From: Robinsoniella peoriensis
Lineage (GTDB): Bacteria > Bacillota > Clostridia > Lachnospirales > Lachnospiraceae
DNA: 64,000 nt
NCBI RefSeq assembly: GCF_042680125.1
Contig: NZ_JBHTNY010000020.1
Direction: 5' to 3' (one strand)
Position numbers and translations under genes: made by a program. Positions 8,417 through 16,972 of this stretch are shown here, one piece after another; positions within the stretch are counted from its first letter, which is position 1; every line of letters begins with the position of its first letter. The notes below the pieces were generated by a model. It was not told the origin of the DNA, did no database searches, and was given only the letters and a program-made list of their open reading frames with translations.

Positions 8417-9358
8417 TTAAAATAAATTCTTTTTTGAAAAAATCAAAGCTACAACAAGACTTAAAATTAATGAAAACAAAATAACCAGTGCGAAACCATA
8501 GGGACTGCCGGAAAATGGCATACCGCTGGAATTCACATTCATACCATAAGCACTGAAGATCATGGTCGGAATAGACATTACAATGGTCACTGTTGCTAAA
8601 AATTTCATTACAATATTCAGATTGTTGGAGATAACCGATGCAAATGCATCCATCATACCGCTTAAAATACCGCTGTAGATATTTGCCATTTCAATTGCCT
8701 GCTTATTCTCAATAATAACATCTTCCAGAAGTTCGGTATCTTCCGGATAATGTTTTATACCTTCGGTTTTCAGCAGTTTCTCAAGGACAACTTCATTCGA
8801 CCTAAGTGAAGTTGTAAAATACACAAGGCTCTTTTCCAGTTCCAGCAGTTCAATCAGCTCCCGATTTTTCGTAGACAGATGAAGCTTCTTTTCCACGACT
8901 TCACTTTTCTTATCAATGATACGCAGATAATGCAGGAACATGGTAGCGTTCTTATACAGAATCTGTAAAATGAACCGGGTTTTTTTATAGGTAAAGAAAT
9001 TCCGTACCCTGCCGTCCATAAAAGCGGAAAGCACCGGCGTATCCTCCAGGCATACGGTAAATATAATTTCATCCGTTACGATAATGGACATTGGAATTGT
9101 TCCGTACCAGTCTTTGTCATTACGTTCCTCGATGACAGGGATATCCACCAGGATCATCGTATAGTTATCTTCTACTTCAATTCTGGACCGTTCTTCTTCA
9201 TCCAGAGGCGCCCGCAGGTCGTCTACCTCAATATTGTATTCATTTGCGATATCTAAGATTTCTGTTGCTGTTGGGTCTACCAGTGCAATCCAGCAGCCCT
9301 CCTGTGCTTCATTTACCTGATGAATTGCACCATCAATTGTTCTAAAAATTTTAATCAT
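8417..9358 (-). CDS. corA: CorA-family magnesium/divalent cation transporter
   Basis: 313 residues. A large acidic cytoplasmic domain (about 1-250) with long helices is followed by two C-terminal membrane helices; the signature YGMNV sits at the end of TM1 (about residue 276), the selectivity-filter motif of CorA pentamers that import Mg2+ or related cations. The ATG at 9358 gives MIKIFRTIDG; a TTG seven codons upstream overlaps the AAAGGAG ribosome site and is unlikely. The gene has a perfect consensus promoter at 9528-9556 and a leader of about 160 nt with a short ORF and a hairpin, which suggests regulation in the leader. A rhomboid-like gene follows 15 bases downstream. Confidence 0.93.
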   Translation of the reverse strand: MIKIFRTIDGAIHQVNEAQEGCWIALVDPTATEILDIANEYNIEVDDLRAPLDEEERSRIEVEDNYTMILVDIPVIEERNDKDWYGTIPMSIIVTDEIIFTVCLEDTPVLSAFMDGRVRNFFTYKKTRFILQILYKNATMFLHYLRIIDKKSEVVEKKLHLSTKNRELIELLELEKSLVYFTTSLRSNEVVLEKLLKTEGIKHYPEDTELLEDVIIENKQAIEMANIYSGILSGMMDAFASVISNNLNIVMKFLATVTIVMSIPTMIFSAYGMNVNSSGMPFSGSPYGFALVILFSLILSLVVALIFSKKNLF

Positions 9359-9384
9359 GACTCCATAATCTCCTTTCAATTATC

Positions 9385-9421
9385 CATAGAACAGGATAAT
9401 CTTCCGAAGGCCTGTCCTATG
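9385..9421 (-). promoter_or_regulatory. leader hairpin just upstream of corA
   Basis: In the corA mRNA, CATAGGACAGG and CCTGTTCTATG form an 11-bp stem with one G-U pair. It begins two bases after the leader ORF stop and ends about 15 bases before the corA ribosome site. The TAGGAC of its 5' arm is also complementary to GTCCTA, which occurs twice inside the leader ORF, so two exclusive folds are possible. No U-run follows, so any control would be translational or Rho-dependent. Confidence 0.6.
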
Positions 9422-9422
9422 C

Positions 9423-9479
9423 TTATTTTTCTATATGAACTTCGCTATTATTTTCCCTAGGACTAGGACCACCCTCCAT
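9423..9479 (-). CDS. candidate corA leader peptide (18 aa)
   Basis: A short ORF, MEGGPSPRENNSEVHIEK, lying wholly within the predicted corA 5' leader. It starts about 42 nt after the predicted transcription start and stops 65 nt before the corA ATG. A purine-rich AAAGGAAG stands 9-11 bases before the ATG, a somewhat long spacing. The early acidic residue with alternating prolines (PSP) resembles in style the proline-rich leaders MgtL and CorL that let enteric bacteria sense Mg2+ through ribosome behaviour. That resemblance is inference; no homology is claimed. Translation needs to be shown. Confidence 0.45.
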   Translation of the reverse strand: MEGGPSPRENNSEVHIEK

Positions 9480-9527
9480 GGAATCACACTTCCTTTCTTT
9501 CTCCAAAATATCTTGCAACTAAAGGAC

Positions 9528-9556
9528 ATTATAAAGACTAAAAAACTATTTGTCAA
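9528..9556 (-). promoter_or_regulatory. corA promoter (consensus sigma-A)
   Basis: On the minus strand TTGACA (9551-9556), a 17-bp spacer and TATAAT (9528-9533): both hexamers match consensus exactly. It sets transcription start near 9521 and leaves a leader of about 160 nt before corA. Confidence 0.9.
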
Positions 9557-9581
9557 TCAAAGCCATCATTTTTTTCATCTC

Positions 9582-9610
9582 TTTACAATATTTTAACAAT
9601 TAGGTATACT
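9582..9610 (+). promoter_or_regulatory. aroC promoter
   Basis: TTTACA (9582-9587), a 17-bp spacer and TATACT (9605-9610) read towards aroC. It is divergent from the corA promoter, with 25 bp between the two -35 boxes. Confidence 0.85.
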
Positions 9611-9660
9611 AGTAAGAGGCAATAAAGAATGGCTGAAGCATATTGTACAAGGAGGATATT

Positions 9661-10764
9661 ATGGCAGGATCAACATTTGGCAATCAATTTAAAATAACGA
9701 CCTGGGGAGAATCCCACGGAAAAGGCATCGGAGTTGTGGTAGACGGCTGTCCGGCAGGGCTGGCTCTTTGCGAGGAGGATATTCAAAAAAATCTGGACCG
9801 AAGAAAACCCGGACAAAGTAAATATTCTACTCCCCGTAAAGAAGACGATGCGGTAGAAATCCTCTCCGGTGTTTTTGAGGGAAAAACAACAGGGACTCCG
9901 ATTTCCATGATTGTTTATAATAAAACACAGCGTTCTTCTGATTATGGAGAAATCGCTGATTACTACAGACCGGGGCATGCAGATCTGACTTATGACACGA
10001 AATATGGATTCCGGGACTACCGCGGAGGCGGACGTTCATCCGGAAGGGAAACCATCGGGCGTGTAGCCGGCGGTGCCATTGCAATTAAAATACTGGATCT
10101 TCTGGGTGTACAGCTTCTGACTTACACCAGATCCATCGGTCCTGTCAAAATAGATAATAATAATTTTGACCGTAGTATTATTTCCCAAAATCCACTATAT
10201 ATGCCAGATGCCGAAGCTGCTCAGCGTGCTGGGGCATTTTTAGAGGAATGTATGCAGCATGGAGATTCTTCCGGCGGCATGATTGAATGCATTGTAAAAA
10301 ATATGATACCGGGCGTTGGCGATCCGGTTTTCGAAAAATTAAATGCGAACCTGGGAAAAGCGCTTCTATCCATAGGTGCCGTTAAATCTTTTGAAATTGG
10401 TGACGGCATTGCCGTATCACAGGCTCTTGGCAGCGAAAATAATGACCAGTATACACTTTCTTCAGAGGGGCATAAAGTAAAACTCACGAATCACTCTGGA
10501 GGAATAATGGGAGGAATCAGTGATGGCAGCGATATTCTCCTGCGGGTAGGCATTAAGCCTACACCATCTATTAAAAAGGAACAGTCTACCATAACAAAAG
10601 ATGGCAGAAGCATACAGATCAAGGTAAATGGAAGACATGATCCGGTGATCGTTCCCCGTGCTGTGGTTGTGGTGGAATCCATGACGGCTATCACGTTGCT
10701 GGATATGTTATTTGCCAGCATGACTTCCCAGATGGACCATCTGATCAGATTTTTTCACAGGTAA
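9661..10764 (+). CDS. aroC: chorismate synthase
   Basis: Converts 5-enolpyruvylshikimate-3-phosphate to chorismate with reduced FMN, the last step of the shikimate pathway. The 367-residue protein shows the three family signatures: GESHGKGIGVVVDGCPAG near the N-terminus, the RPGHAD segment followed by YRGGGRSSGRET, and the C-terminal block with GRHDPVIVPRA. ATG at 9661 follows AAGGAGGATATT at ideal spacing; an in-frame TTG six codons upstream overlaps that site and is rejected. No other aro genes adjoin it. It ends at a strong bidirectional terminator facing the lactonase gene. Confidence 0.97.
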   Translation: MAGSTFGNQFKITTWGESHGKGIGVVVDGCPAGLALCEEDIQKNLDRRKPGQSKYSTPRKEDDAVEILSGVFEGKTTGTPISMIVYNKTQRSSDYGEIADYYRPGHADLTYDTKYGFRDYRGGGRSSGRETIGRVAGGAIAIKILDLLGVQLLTYTRSIGPVKIDNNNFDRSIISQNPLYMPDAEAAQRAGAFLEECMQHGDSSGGMIECIVKNMIPGVGDPVFEKLNANLGKALLSIGAVKSFEIGDGIAVSQALGSENNDQYTLSSEGHKVKLTNHSGGIMGGISDGSDILLRVGIKPTPSIKKEQSTITKDGRSIQIKVNGRHDPVIVPRAVVVVESMTAITLLDMLFASMTSQMDHLIRFFHR

Positions 10765-10769
10765 CAAGA

Positions 10770-10801
10770 AAAGACAGCCGCACAAACCTGCGGCTGTCTT
10801 T
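10770..10801. terminator. bidirectional terminator between aroC and the lactonase
   Basis: A perfect 13-bp stem AAAGACAGCCGCA/TGCGGCTGTCTTT with a 6-base loop lies between two convergent genes. The A and T flanks make it usable from both strands. Confidence 0.9.
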
Positions 10802-10808
10802 AATGAAT

Positions 10809-11864
10809 TTACTCTTCTACTTTTGAAATCAAAATGCAATTTGGCGTTTCCACTTTGACCGGTTTACCCTTCATTATTAACAGTCCTTTTTCATAATCAA
10901 TGGTAAAGAAACGAATTTCATTGCTTTCATGGTTAAGGACAACTAATGTCTTTTCATCCGGGAACACATCGATATCTTTTGGATAATCCCCGCTGATTGG
11001 TAAAATGCAGACTTCTTCTAACATGCCGTTTTCCTGATTGATGCGGAATACTCCGGCACAATTGTCTCCAGCCGAAGAACAATACAGGTATTTTCCACTT
11101 GGAGCAATCTTCAGGCCCGAAGCTGCACAACCGCCTTCTTTCTGGTCCATTGGTGTGCGTACTGTCTGAATCAGCTCAAATTGAGGGGACTTACCTGCGC
11201 CGTCATAGGTATATACGTTAATTTCATTGCTGAGTTCACAGATAACATATGCATATTTTCCATCCTTGCTGAAACGTATGATCCTGGGACCTGACTCCAG
11301 CTCACATCTTAAGATATCATATAATTTTAATTTTCCGGAGGTGGGGTTCACGGTATAAAGCTTTATATGGTCAATTCCGTTGTCTACGACACAGAGATAT
11401 TTTCCGTCCGGTGTTGGCATTACACAGCTGATATGGGGTCTGAAGTTACGTTCAGCAACACTTCCAAGGCCTTTATGGAAAATACCGTCCACTACACTGC
11501 CAAGACGGCCATCCTGGTGAATCCGTACAACGCTGACTTTACCGTCATGGTATCCGCCCACAAATAAAAACTTACCATCCAGATCCGTAGAAAGAAAACA
11601 GCCTCTCATCCCATCGATATCTACCTGGTTAATGGGCTCTAAATCTCCATTGGGGAATATTTTTAATACTTCAACACCTTCATCTGCTATGGAATACAGA
11701 TATTGTCCGTTTGGAGATTTCGTAATATGGGAAGCGTTATTAACCGAAACCACATTCCGCTCACTCATTGTCCCCTCATCAATATCTAAATCATAAATAT
11801 GAATACCAACACTGCTTCCATGTGTATATGTACCTACATAAGCAACGTATTTACTCTTGCTCAT
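10809..11864 (-). CDS. lactonase-family seven-bladed beta-propeller protein
   Basis: 351 residues built from repeated beta-propeller blades (recurrent patterns such as SPNGQYLY, DGKFLFVGG, PDGKYLCVVDNG, SKDGKYAYV, APSGKYLYCSS). This is the YbhE/Pgl-type fold, whose known members hydrolyse 6-phosphogluconolactone in the oxidative pentose phosphate pathway or act on cyclic carboxylates. No signal peptide, so cytosolic. The ATG at 11864 follows AAGGAGGATAAG; the frame extends 19 codons upstream without support. It stands alone, convergent with aroC and divergent from the XRE regulator. The precise substrate is not established. Confidence 0.85.
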   Translation of the reverse strand: MSKSKYVAYVGTYTHGSSVGIHIYDLDIDEGTMSERNVVSVNNASHITKSPNGQYLYSIADEGVEVLKIFPNGDLEPINQVDIDGMRGCFLSTDLDGKFLFVGGYHDGKVSVVRIHQDGRLGSVVDGIFHKGLGSVAERNFRPHISCVMPTPDGKYLCVVDNGIDHIKLYTVNPTSGKLKLYDILRCELESGPRIIRFSKDGKYAYVICELSNEINVYTYDGAGKSPQFELIQTVRTPMDQKEGGCAASGLKIAPSGKYLYCSSAGDNCAGVFRINQENGMLEEVCILPISGDYPKDIDVFPDEKTLVVLNHESNEIRFFTIDYEKGLLIMKGKPVKVETPNCILISKVEE

Positions 11865-11958
11865 TATCTTATCCTCCTTAGCTAAAAACTTATGTCTCAT
11901 TAATTTCTTATATCTTACCATAAACTTATCTATTTGTTAATAGAAATCAGAAGAAAAA

Positions 11959-12024
11959 TTTAGCAAATAGTGCGTGACATTCCGATCATTCTATGCTATA
12001 TTGTTTCTGTTTACAATTGCTAAA
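11959..12024. repeat. inverted repeat in the lactonase/XRE divergent region
   Basis: TTTAGCAA at 11959-11966 and its exact complement TTGCTAAA at 12017-12024 lie 50 bp apart, the second overlapping the -35 box proposed for the XRE gene. It could be a two-site operator for the neighbouring regulator. An 8-bp match at this distance can also arise by chance in AT-rich DNA. Confidence 0.3.
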
Positions 12025-12045
12025 CTTTATGTTTATTTATACTAT
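12017..12045 (+). promoter_or_regulatory. probable promoter of the XRE-pot operon
   Basis: TTGCTA (12017-12022), a 17-bp spacer and TACTAT (12040-12045) read towards the XRE gene. The predicted transcript starts only about 12 nt before the ATG, leaving room for the ribosome site GAGGTAGG and little else. Confidence 0.5.
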
Positions 12046-12063
12046 TAGTTGAGAGGTAGGAAA

Positions 12064-12603
12064 ATGGTTATCGGACAAAAGCTAAAAGAACTGCGTATTG
12101 CCAAGGGTCTGACCCAGGAAGAACTGGCTGGCAGAGCTGAACTTTCCAAAGGTTTTATTTCCCAGCTGGAACGGGATCTGACTTCTCCGTCCATCGCCAC
12201 TCTGGTGGATATACTCCAGTGTCTGGGAACCAATCTGAATGAATTTTTCTGTGAAACGACGGAAGAACAGGTCGTATTTCATGATACAGACTATTTTCAG
12301 AAGGTTGACTCTGAATTTTTCAATAAAATTGAATGGATCATTCCCAACGCGCAGAAAAACATTATGGAGCCTATCCGCCTGACTTTAGAACCCGGCGGAA
12401 GCACTTATCCGGACAATCCCCATGAGGGGGAAGAATTTGGATATATATTACAGGGGAATATTACACTGTATATTGGTAAACGTATTTATAAGGTAAAAAA
12501 GGGAGAATCTTTTTATTTTAATCCAAGCCAAAGACATTATATTAAAAATACAGGGAAAAGCAGCGCTGTCCTGATCTGGGTCAGCTCTCCGCCCAGCTTT
12601 TAA
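12064..12603 (+). CDS. XRE-family regulator with cupin domain
   Basis: 179 residues: an N-terminal lambda-Cro/XRE helix-turn-helix (about 5-60; KGLTQEELAGRAELSKGFISQLERD) and a C-terminal cupin sensor (about 100-172; EPGGSTYPDNPHEGEEFGYILQGN). Proteins of this plan, such as PuuR, regulate polyamine or amino-acid uptake genes and sense a small ligand in the cupin. It directly precedes potA by 15 bases, so it very probably controls the pot operon and itself. The ATG at 12064 follows GAGGTAGG; a TTG five codons earlier lacks a ribosome site. An inverted repeat in the upstream region is a candidate operator. Confidence 0.9.
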   Translation: MVIGQKLKELRIAKGLTQEELAGRAELSKGFISQLERDLTSPSIATLVDILQCLGTNLNEFFCETTEEQVVFHDTDYFQKVDSEFFNKIEWIIPNAQKNIMEPIRLTLEPGGSTYPDNPHEGEEFGYILQGNITLYIGKRIYKVKKGESFYFNPSQRHYIKNTGKSSAVLIWVSSPPSF

Positions 12604-12618
12604 ATCAGGAGGTACGAC

Positions 12619-13692
12619 ATGAGTAATAAATTAATCGACTTAACGCATATAACAAAATCCTATGATGGACAAAAAGTTTTGGATGACCTTAATCTCTATA
12701 TACGGCAGAATGAATTTCTAACACTGCTTGGTCCAAGCGGCTGCGGCAAAACTACCACCCTTCGCATTCTGGGAGGATTTGAAAACCCTGACAGCGGCAA
12801 TATAATTTTTGACGGTAAAGATATTACGAATCTTCCGGCAAATAAACGTCAGTTAAACACAGTATTTCAAAAATACGCACTTTTTACACATATGACTATT
12901 TCTGAAAATATAGCATTCGGATTGAAAATTAAGAATAAGAGTAAAAATTATATTAATGATAAAATAAAATATGCCTTAAAGCTGGTTAATCTGGAGGGAT
13001 ATGAAAACCGCTCTCCCGATTCCTTAAGCGGCGGCCAGCAGCAGCGAATTGCAATTGCCAGGGCAATTGTAAATGAGCCGAAAGTGCTTCTGCTGGACGA
13101 ACCTCTGGGAGCCCTGGATTTGAAACTGCGTCAGGATATGCAATATGAATTAATCAGGCTAAAAAACGAATTGGGCATTACCTTTATCTATGTGACACAT
13201 GACCAGGAAGAGGCATTAACCATGTCTGATACGATTGTGGTCATGAATCAGGGATACATTCAGCAGATTGGTTCTCCAGAGGATATCTACAATGAGCCAG
13301 AAAATGCATTTGTGGCGGATTTTATCGGGGACAGCAATATTATTGCGGCAACCTTCATGGAAGATAAACTTGTTAAAATACTGGGTGTGCCCTTCCCTTG
13401 TGTAGATGTGGGATTTGGGCATAATACACCTGTGGATGTAGTGATCCGCCCGGAAGATATTGACCTTGTTAAACCAGAAGAAGGAACCATAACAGGTGTC
13501 GTAACCCATCTGATCTTCAAAGGCGTCCATTATGAAATGGAGGTACTGGCCAATAATCACGAATGGCTTGTACACAGCACGGATCTCTTCCCCGTGGGAA
13601 CGGAAGTGGGCATTCACGTAGATCCTTTTGATATCCAGATTATGAACAAACCTATTTCAGAAGATGAGGAGGCGGTAAATATTGAAGAGTAA
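12619..13692 (+). CDS. potA: spermidine/putrescine ABC transporter ATPase
   Basis: 357 residues. The ATPase that drives polyamine import: Walker A GPSGCGKTT, Q loop (QKYALF), ABC signature LSGGQQQRIAIARA, Walker B VLLLDEPLGALD and switch His in VTHDQEEA. A C-terminal TOBE-type regulatory domain follows (about 240-345). Its place before potB and a potC-potD fusion sets the substrate class. The ribosome site AGGAGGTACGAC precedes the ATG. Its last 11 bases overlap potB, which implies translational coupling. Confidence 0.93.
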   Translation: MSNKLIDLTHITKSYDGQKVLDDLNLYIRQNEFLTLLGPSGCGKTTTLRILGGFENPDSGNIIFDGKDITNLPANKRQLNTVFQKYALFTHMTISENIAFGLKIKNKSKNYINDKIKYALKLVNLEGYENRSPDSLSGGQQQRIAIARAIVNEPKVLLLDEPLGALDLKLRQDMQYELIRLKNELGITFIYVTHDQEEALTMSDTIVVMNQGYIQQIGSPEDIYNEPENAFVADFIGDSNIIAATFMEDKLVKILGVPFPCVDVGFGHNTPVDVVIRPEDIDLVKPEEGTITGVVTHLIFKGVHYEMEVLANNHEWLVHSTDLFPVGTEVGIHVDPFDIQIMNKPISEDEEAVNIEE

Positions 13693-14497
13693 ACGACTAT
13701 TAGCCGGACCTTATCTCTTTTGGGCGGTTTCCTTTATAATTATTCCCCTTCTGATGATTGTATATTATGGTTTGACTGCAGAAGACGGATCTTTTACCCT
13801 GATGAATATTGCCAGGATTACAACAGCAGAAAACTTAAAAGCTTTAGGCCTGGCGATCCTGCTTGCCGTGATCAGTACCGTGATCTGCCTGGTGCTGGCA
13901 TATCCATTGGCGATGATTTTAAGTTCCTCTAATATGAACCAGTCCAGTTTTATTGTTTTAATTTTTATTTTACCTATGTGGATGAACTTTTTACTGAGAA
14001 CGATGGCATGGCAGAATCTCCTGGAGAAAAATGGTGTTTTGAATGATATTTTAACATTTTTTCATTTAGCACCGCTTGAGATTATTAATACACCCTATGC
14101 GATTGTATTAGGCATGGTTTATAATTTTCTTCCCTTCATGGTACTGCCCTTATATAATATACTGAGTAAAATAGATAAAGATGTGATTAATGCGGCAAAG
14201 GATTTAGGTGCCAATAATTTTCAGACTTTTGTAAAAATTACTTTTCCGCTGAGTCTTCCAGGCATCATCAGCGGTATTACCATGGTTTTTGTTCCTGCAC
14301 TTACTACTTTTGTAATTTCCGACCTGCTGGGCGGCGGTAAGATTCTATTAATTGGTAACGTCATTGAGCAGACATTTAAGCAGGGAAGCAACTGGAATCT
14401 GGGCAGCGGGCTGTCTCTTGTGCTTATGGTATTCGTAATTGCAAGTATGGCTCTGGTTTCTAAGTACGATAAAGATGGAGAGGGGGCTACATTCTAA
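13682..14497 (+). CDS. potB: spermidine/putrescine ABC transporter permease PotB
   Basis: 271 residues with six membrane segments and the EAA loop typical of binding-protein-dependent permeases (INAAKDLGANNFQTFVKITFPLSLPGI, about 175-200). It pairs with PotC to form the membrane channel. The start is TTG at 13682, inside the end of potA, supported by the strong ribosome site GGAGG eight bases before it that lies in potA codons. The stop overlaps the ATG of the next gene (TAATG). Length is normal for PotB. Confidence 0.92.
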   Translation: MKSKRLLAGPYLFWAVSFIIIPLLMIVYYGLTAEDGSFTLMNIARITTAENLKALGLAILLAVISTVICLVLAYPLAMILSSSNMNQSSFIVLIFILPMWMNFLLRTMAWQNLLEKNGVLNDILTFFHLAPLEIINTPYAIVLGMVYNFLPFMVLPLYNILSKIDKDVINAAKDLGANNFQTFVKITFPLSLPGIISGITMVFVPALTTFVISDLLGGGKILLIGNVIEQTFKQGSNWNLGSGLSLVLMVFVIASMALVSKYDKDGEGATF

Positions 14498-16368
14498 TGA
14501 AAAAAGCGGCACAAAAAATTTACCTGATCTTAATTTTCATTTTACTGTATGCACCCATTGCAACCCTTATCGTACTTTCATTTAATGCTTCCAAGACCCG
14601 CGCTAAATGGGGCGGTTTTACTTTAAAATGGTATAAAGCTCTTTTCCAGAATGAGCAGATCATGAATGCTTTTTACACTACGCTGATCATAGCACTGCTC
14701 TCGGCACTGATTGCTACTTTGATCGGCACCATGGCTGCAATCGGCATTCAGAGTATGAAACGAAAATACCGTACCCTTTTTAACGGCCTTGCCAACATAC
14801 CTATGGTAAATGCTGAAATCGTGACGGGTGTATCTCTGATGCTGCTTTTCATAGCGTTTCATGTAACACTGGGATTTAGTACAATCCTGATGGCGCACAT
14901 TACGTTTAATATTCCATATGTTATGTTGAGTGTAGCTCCAAAACTAAAGCAAACCAAGCGCAGTACTTATGAAGCAGCGCTGGATCTTGGAGCTTCTCCC
15001 CTGTATGCTTTTTTTAAAGTTGTATTTCCGGATATTATGCCGGGTGTATTGTCCGGATTTTTGCTGGCATTTACCATGTCCCTGGACGATTTTGTAATTA
15101 CCCACTTTACAAAGGGACCGGGGATTGACACCTTGTCAACAAAAATTTATACTGAAGTACGTAAGGGAATCAAACCGGAAATGTATGCGCTTTCCACTCT
15201 TCTGTTTGTTTCTGTGCTGGTATTGCTGATTATGGTAAACATGTCGCCAAAAGAACAGGTTCATGACAAAAGAACAACGGCAAAGAAGAAAACAAAGTTA
15301 ACCGGTATCTTTAAAAAAGTTATTCCGGCACTTATGGCGTTCGTGATTGTGGTAGGAGGCTTTTACTATGGTTCCCAGGGCTCTCTTGCCGGCGATAACA
15401 AGGTGATTGTATATAACTGGGGAGAATATCTGGATCCGGAAGTAATTACCATGTTTGAGGCGGAAACCGGCATAGATGTAATCTATGAGGAATACGAAAC
15501 AAACGAAATCATGTATCCTAAAATAAAATCAGGAGCAATTGCATATGATGTAGTCTGCCCCTCCGATTATATGATCCAGCGTTTGCGGGAAAATGACCTG
15601 CTGGCGGAAATAAACTTTGACAATGTTCCAAATATTAAAAATATCGGAAAAACTTATCTGGAGAAATCAAGGGAATTTGATCCTGAAAATCTCTATTCCG
15701 TGCCATATTGCTGGGGGACGATAGGTATTCTATACAATAAGACCATGGTGGACGAACCGATTGACAGCTGGTCTGTACTGTGGGATCCGAAATACAAAGA
15801 TAATATTTTAATGCAGGACAGCGTCAGGGATGCTTTTGCCGTAGCCCTGAAAGAACTTGGCTATTCCCTGAATTCATCCGACCTGGATGAACTGACCGAG
15901 GCTAAAGATCTTCTGATTAAGCAAAAACCATTGGTTCAGGCTTACGTCATTGACCAGGTGCGTGATAAGATGATCGGAAATGAGGCAGCCCTGGGCGTTA
16001 TTTATTCCGGAGAAGCAATTTATACTAAGACGGAGAATCCGAACCTGGAATATGTAGTGCCAAAAGAAGGTTCTAATATGTGGATTGATTCCTGGGTAAT
16101 TCCAAAGAATGCAGAACACAAAGAAAATGCGGAAGCTTTTATTAATTTCTTATGCCGTCCGGATATTGCATTGATGAATTTTAATTACATTACCTATTCT
16201 ACACCGAATACAGAGGCGCGTAAAATGATAGAGGACGATGCAATCCGCAACAATCCGGTTGCTTTTCCGGATGATACCGTATTAAACCGCTGTGAAACCT
16301 TCCGCTATCTGGGAGATAAGGTAGACCAGACCTATAACGAATTGTGGAACAAAGTAAAATCAAATTAG
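14497..16368 (+). CDS. potCD: PotC-PotD fusion: polyamine permease plus tethered binding protein
   Basis: 623 residues. Residues 1-255 are a PotC permease with six membrane segments and the EAA loop (YEAALDLGASPLYAFFKVVFPDIMPG). A charged linker and one further membrane helix (about 270-292) lead to an extracellular PotD-type solute-binding domain (about 300-623: VIVYNWGEYLDPEVI, YDVVCPSDYMI, WDPKYKDNI, MWIDSWVIPKNA). In Escherichia coli these are separate proteins; here the binding protein is fixed to the permease with no lipoprotein signal. One unbroken frame and no internal ribosome site support a true fusion. ATG overlaps the potB stop. Confidence 0.92.
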   Translation: MKKAAQKIYLILIFILLYAPIATLIVLSFNASKTRAKWGGFTLKWYKALFQNEQIMNAFYTTLIIALLSALIATLIGTMAAIGIQSMKRKYRTLFNGLANIPMVNAEIVTGVSLMLLFIAFHVTLGFSTILMAHITFNIPYVMLSVAPKLKQTKRSTYEAALDLGASPLYAFFKVVFPDIMPGVLSGFLLAFTMSLDDFVITHFTKGPGIDTLSTKIYTEVRKGIKPEMYALSTLLFVSVLVLLIMVNMSPKEQVHDKRTTAKKKTKLTGIFKKVIPALMAFVIVVGGFYYGSQGSLAGDNKVIVYNWGEYLDPEVITMFEAETGIDVIYEEYETNEIMYPKIKSGAIAYDVVCPSDYMIQRLRENDLLAEINFDNVPNIKNIGKTYLEKSREFDPENLYSVPYCWGTIGILYNKTMVDEPIDSWSVLWDPKYKDNILMQDSVRDAFAVALKELGYSLNSSDLDELTEAKDLLIKQKPLVQAYVIDQVRDKMIGNEAALGVIYSGEAIYTKTENPNLEYVVPKEGSNMWIDSWVIPKNAEHKENAEAFINFLCRPDIALMNFNYITYSTPNTEARKMIEDDAIRNNPVAFPDDTVLNRCETFRYLGDKVDQTYNELWNKVKSN

Positions 16369-16380
16369 GAGGTATGTATC

Positions 16381-16887
16381 ATGAGTTTTAAAGAAATCAA
16401 AGCAACAGAATTACTGAAAAATCCATTTCAGATGATTGGAAAAGAATGGCTGCTGGTAACAGCTAAAAATGGAGACAAATGCAACACGATGACAGCATCC
16501 TGGGGTGGTGTGGGCATAATGTGGGGAAAAAATGTAGCATATGTATTTATCCGTCCCCAGCGTTATACAAAAGAGTTTATAGACGCTTCCACCACATTTT
16601 CACTGTCTGTACTGGATGATTCCTACCGTAAAACATTAACTTACCTGGGAACTGTTTCCGGCAGAGATGAGGATAAAATCCAGAAATCAGGACTTACGGT
16701 TACACTGGAAGAGGATACCCCATACTTCGAAGAAGCCAATACCGTTATGCTATGCCGTAAACTCTATGCACAGGAATATGATCCCGCATGCTTTATTGAT
16801 AAGAGCTGTGACGAAAAATGGTATCCCCAGAAGGATTACCACACGATGTATATTGTAGAGATTGAAAAAGTACTGGTGAAAGAATAG
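16381..16887 (+). CDS. flavin reductase family protein
   Basis: 168 residues with the FMN-binding split-barrel fold of the flavin reductase-like family (NTMTASWGGVGIMWGKNVAYVFIRPQRYTKEFID is the characteristic FMN-contacting region, near residues 35-70). Members reduce free flavins or act as flavin-binding redox proteins in the cytosol. It starts 12 bases after potCD behind GGAGG, so it may be the last gene of the pot operon, but no functional link to polyamines is evident. Substrate unknown. A strong terminator follows. Confidence 0.85.
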   Translation: MSFKEIKATELLKNPFQMIGKEWLLVTAKNGDKCNTMTASWGGVGIMWGKNVAYVFIRPQRYTKEFIDASTTFSLSVLDDSYRKTLTYLGTVSGRDEDKIQKSGLTVTLEEDTPYFEEANTVMLCRKLYAQEYDPACFIDKSCDEKWYPQKDYHTMYIVEIEKVLVKE

Positions 16888-16914
16888 CATAAAAAGAACG
16901 GAACAATGTAATAT

Positions 16915-16954
16915 AAAAGGCATGCCATGTTTTGATCACATGAGCATGCCTTTT
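16915..16954. terminator. bidirectional terminator between the flavin reductase and NSS transporter
   Basis: An 11-bp perfect stem AAAAGGCATGC/GCATGCCTTTT with an 18-base loop lies between convergent genes, with T runs on both strands. Confidence 0.9.
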
Positions 16955-16972
16955 GTGTTGGAAAATTTGCAA

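Noticed and set aside
9380..9521. M-box (ykoK) magnesium riboswitch before corA
   Set aside because: The conserved M-box core sequences are absent; the short ORF and small hairpin explain the leader better.
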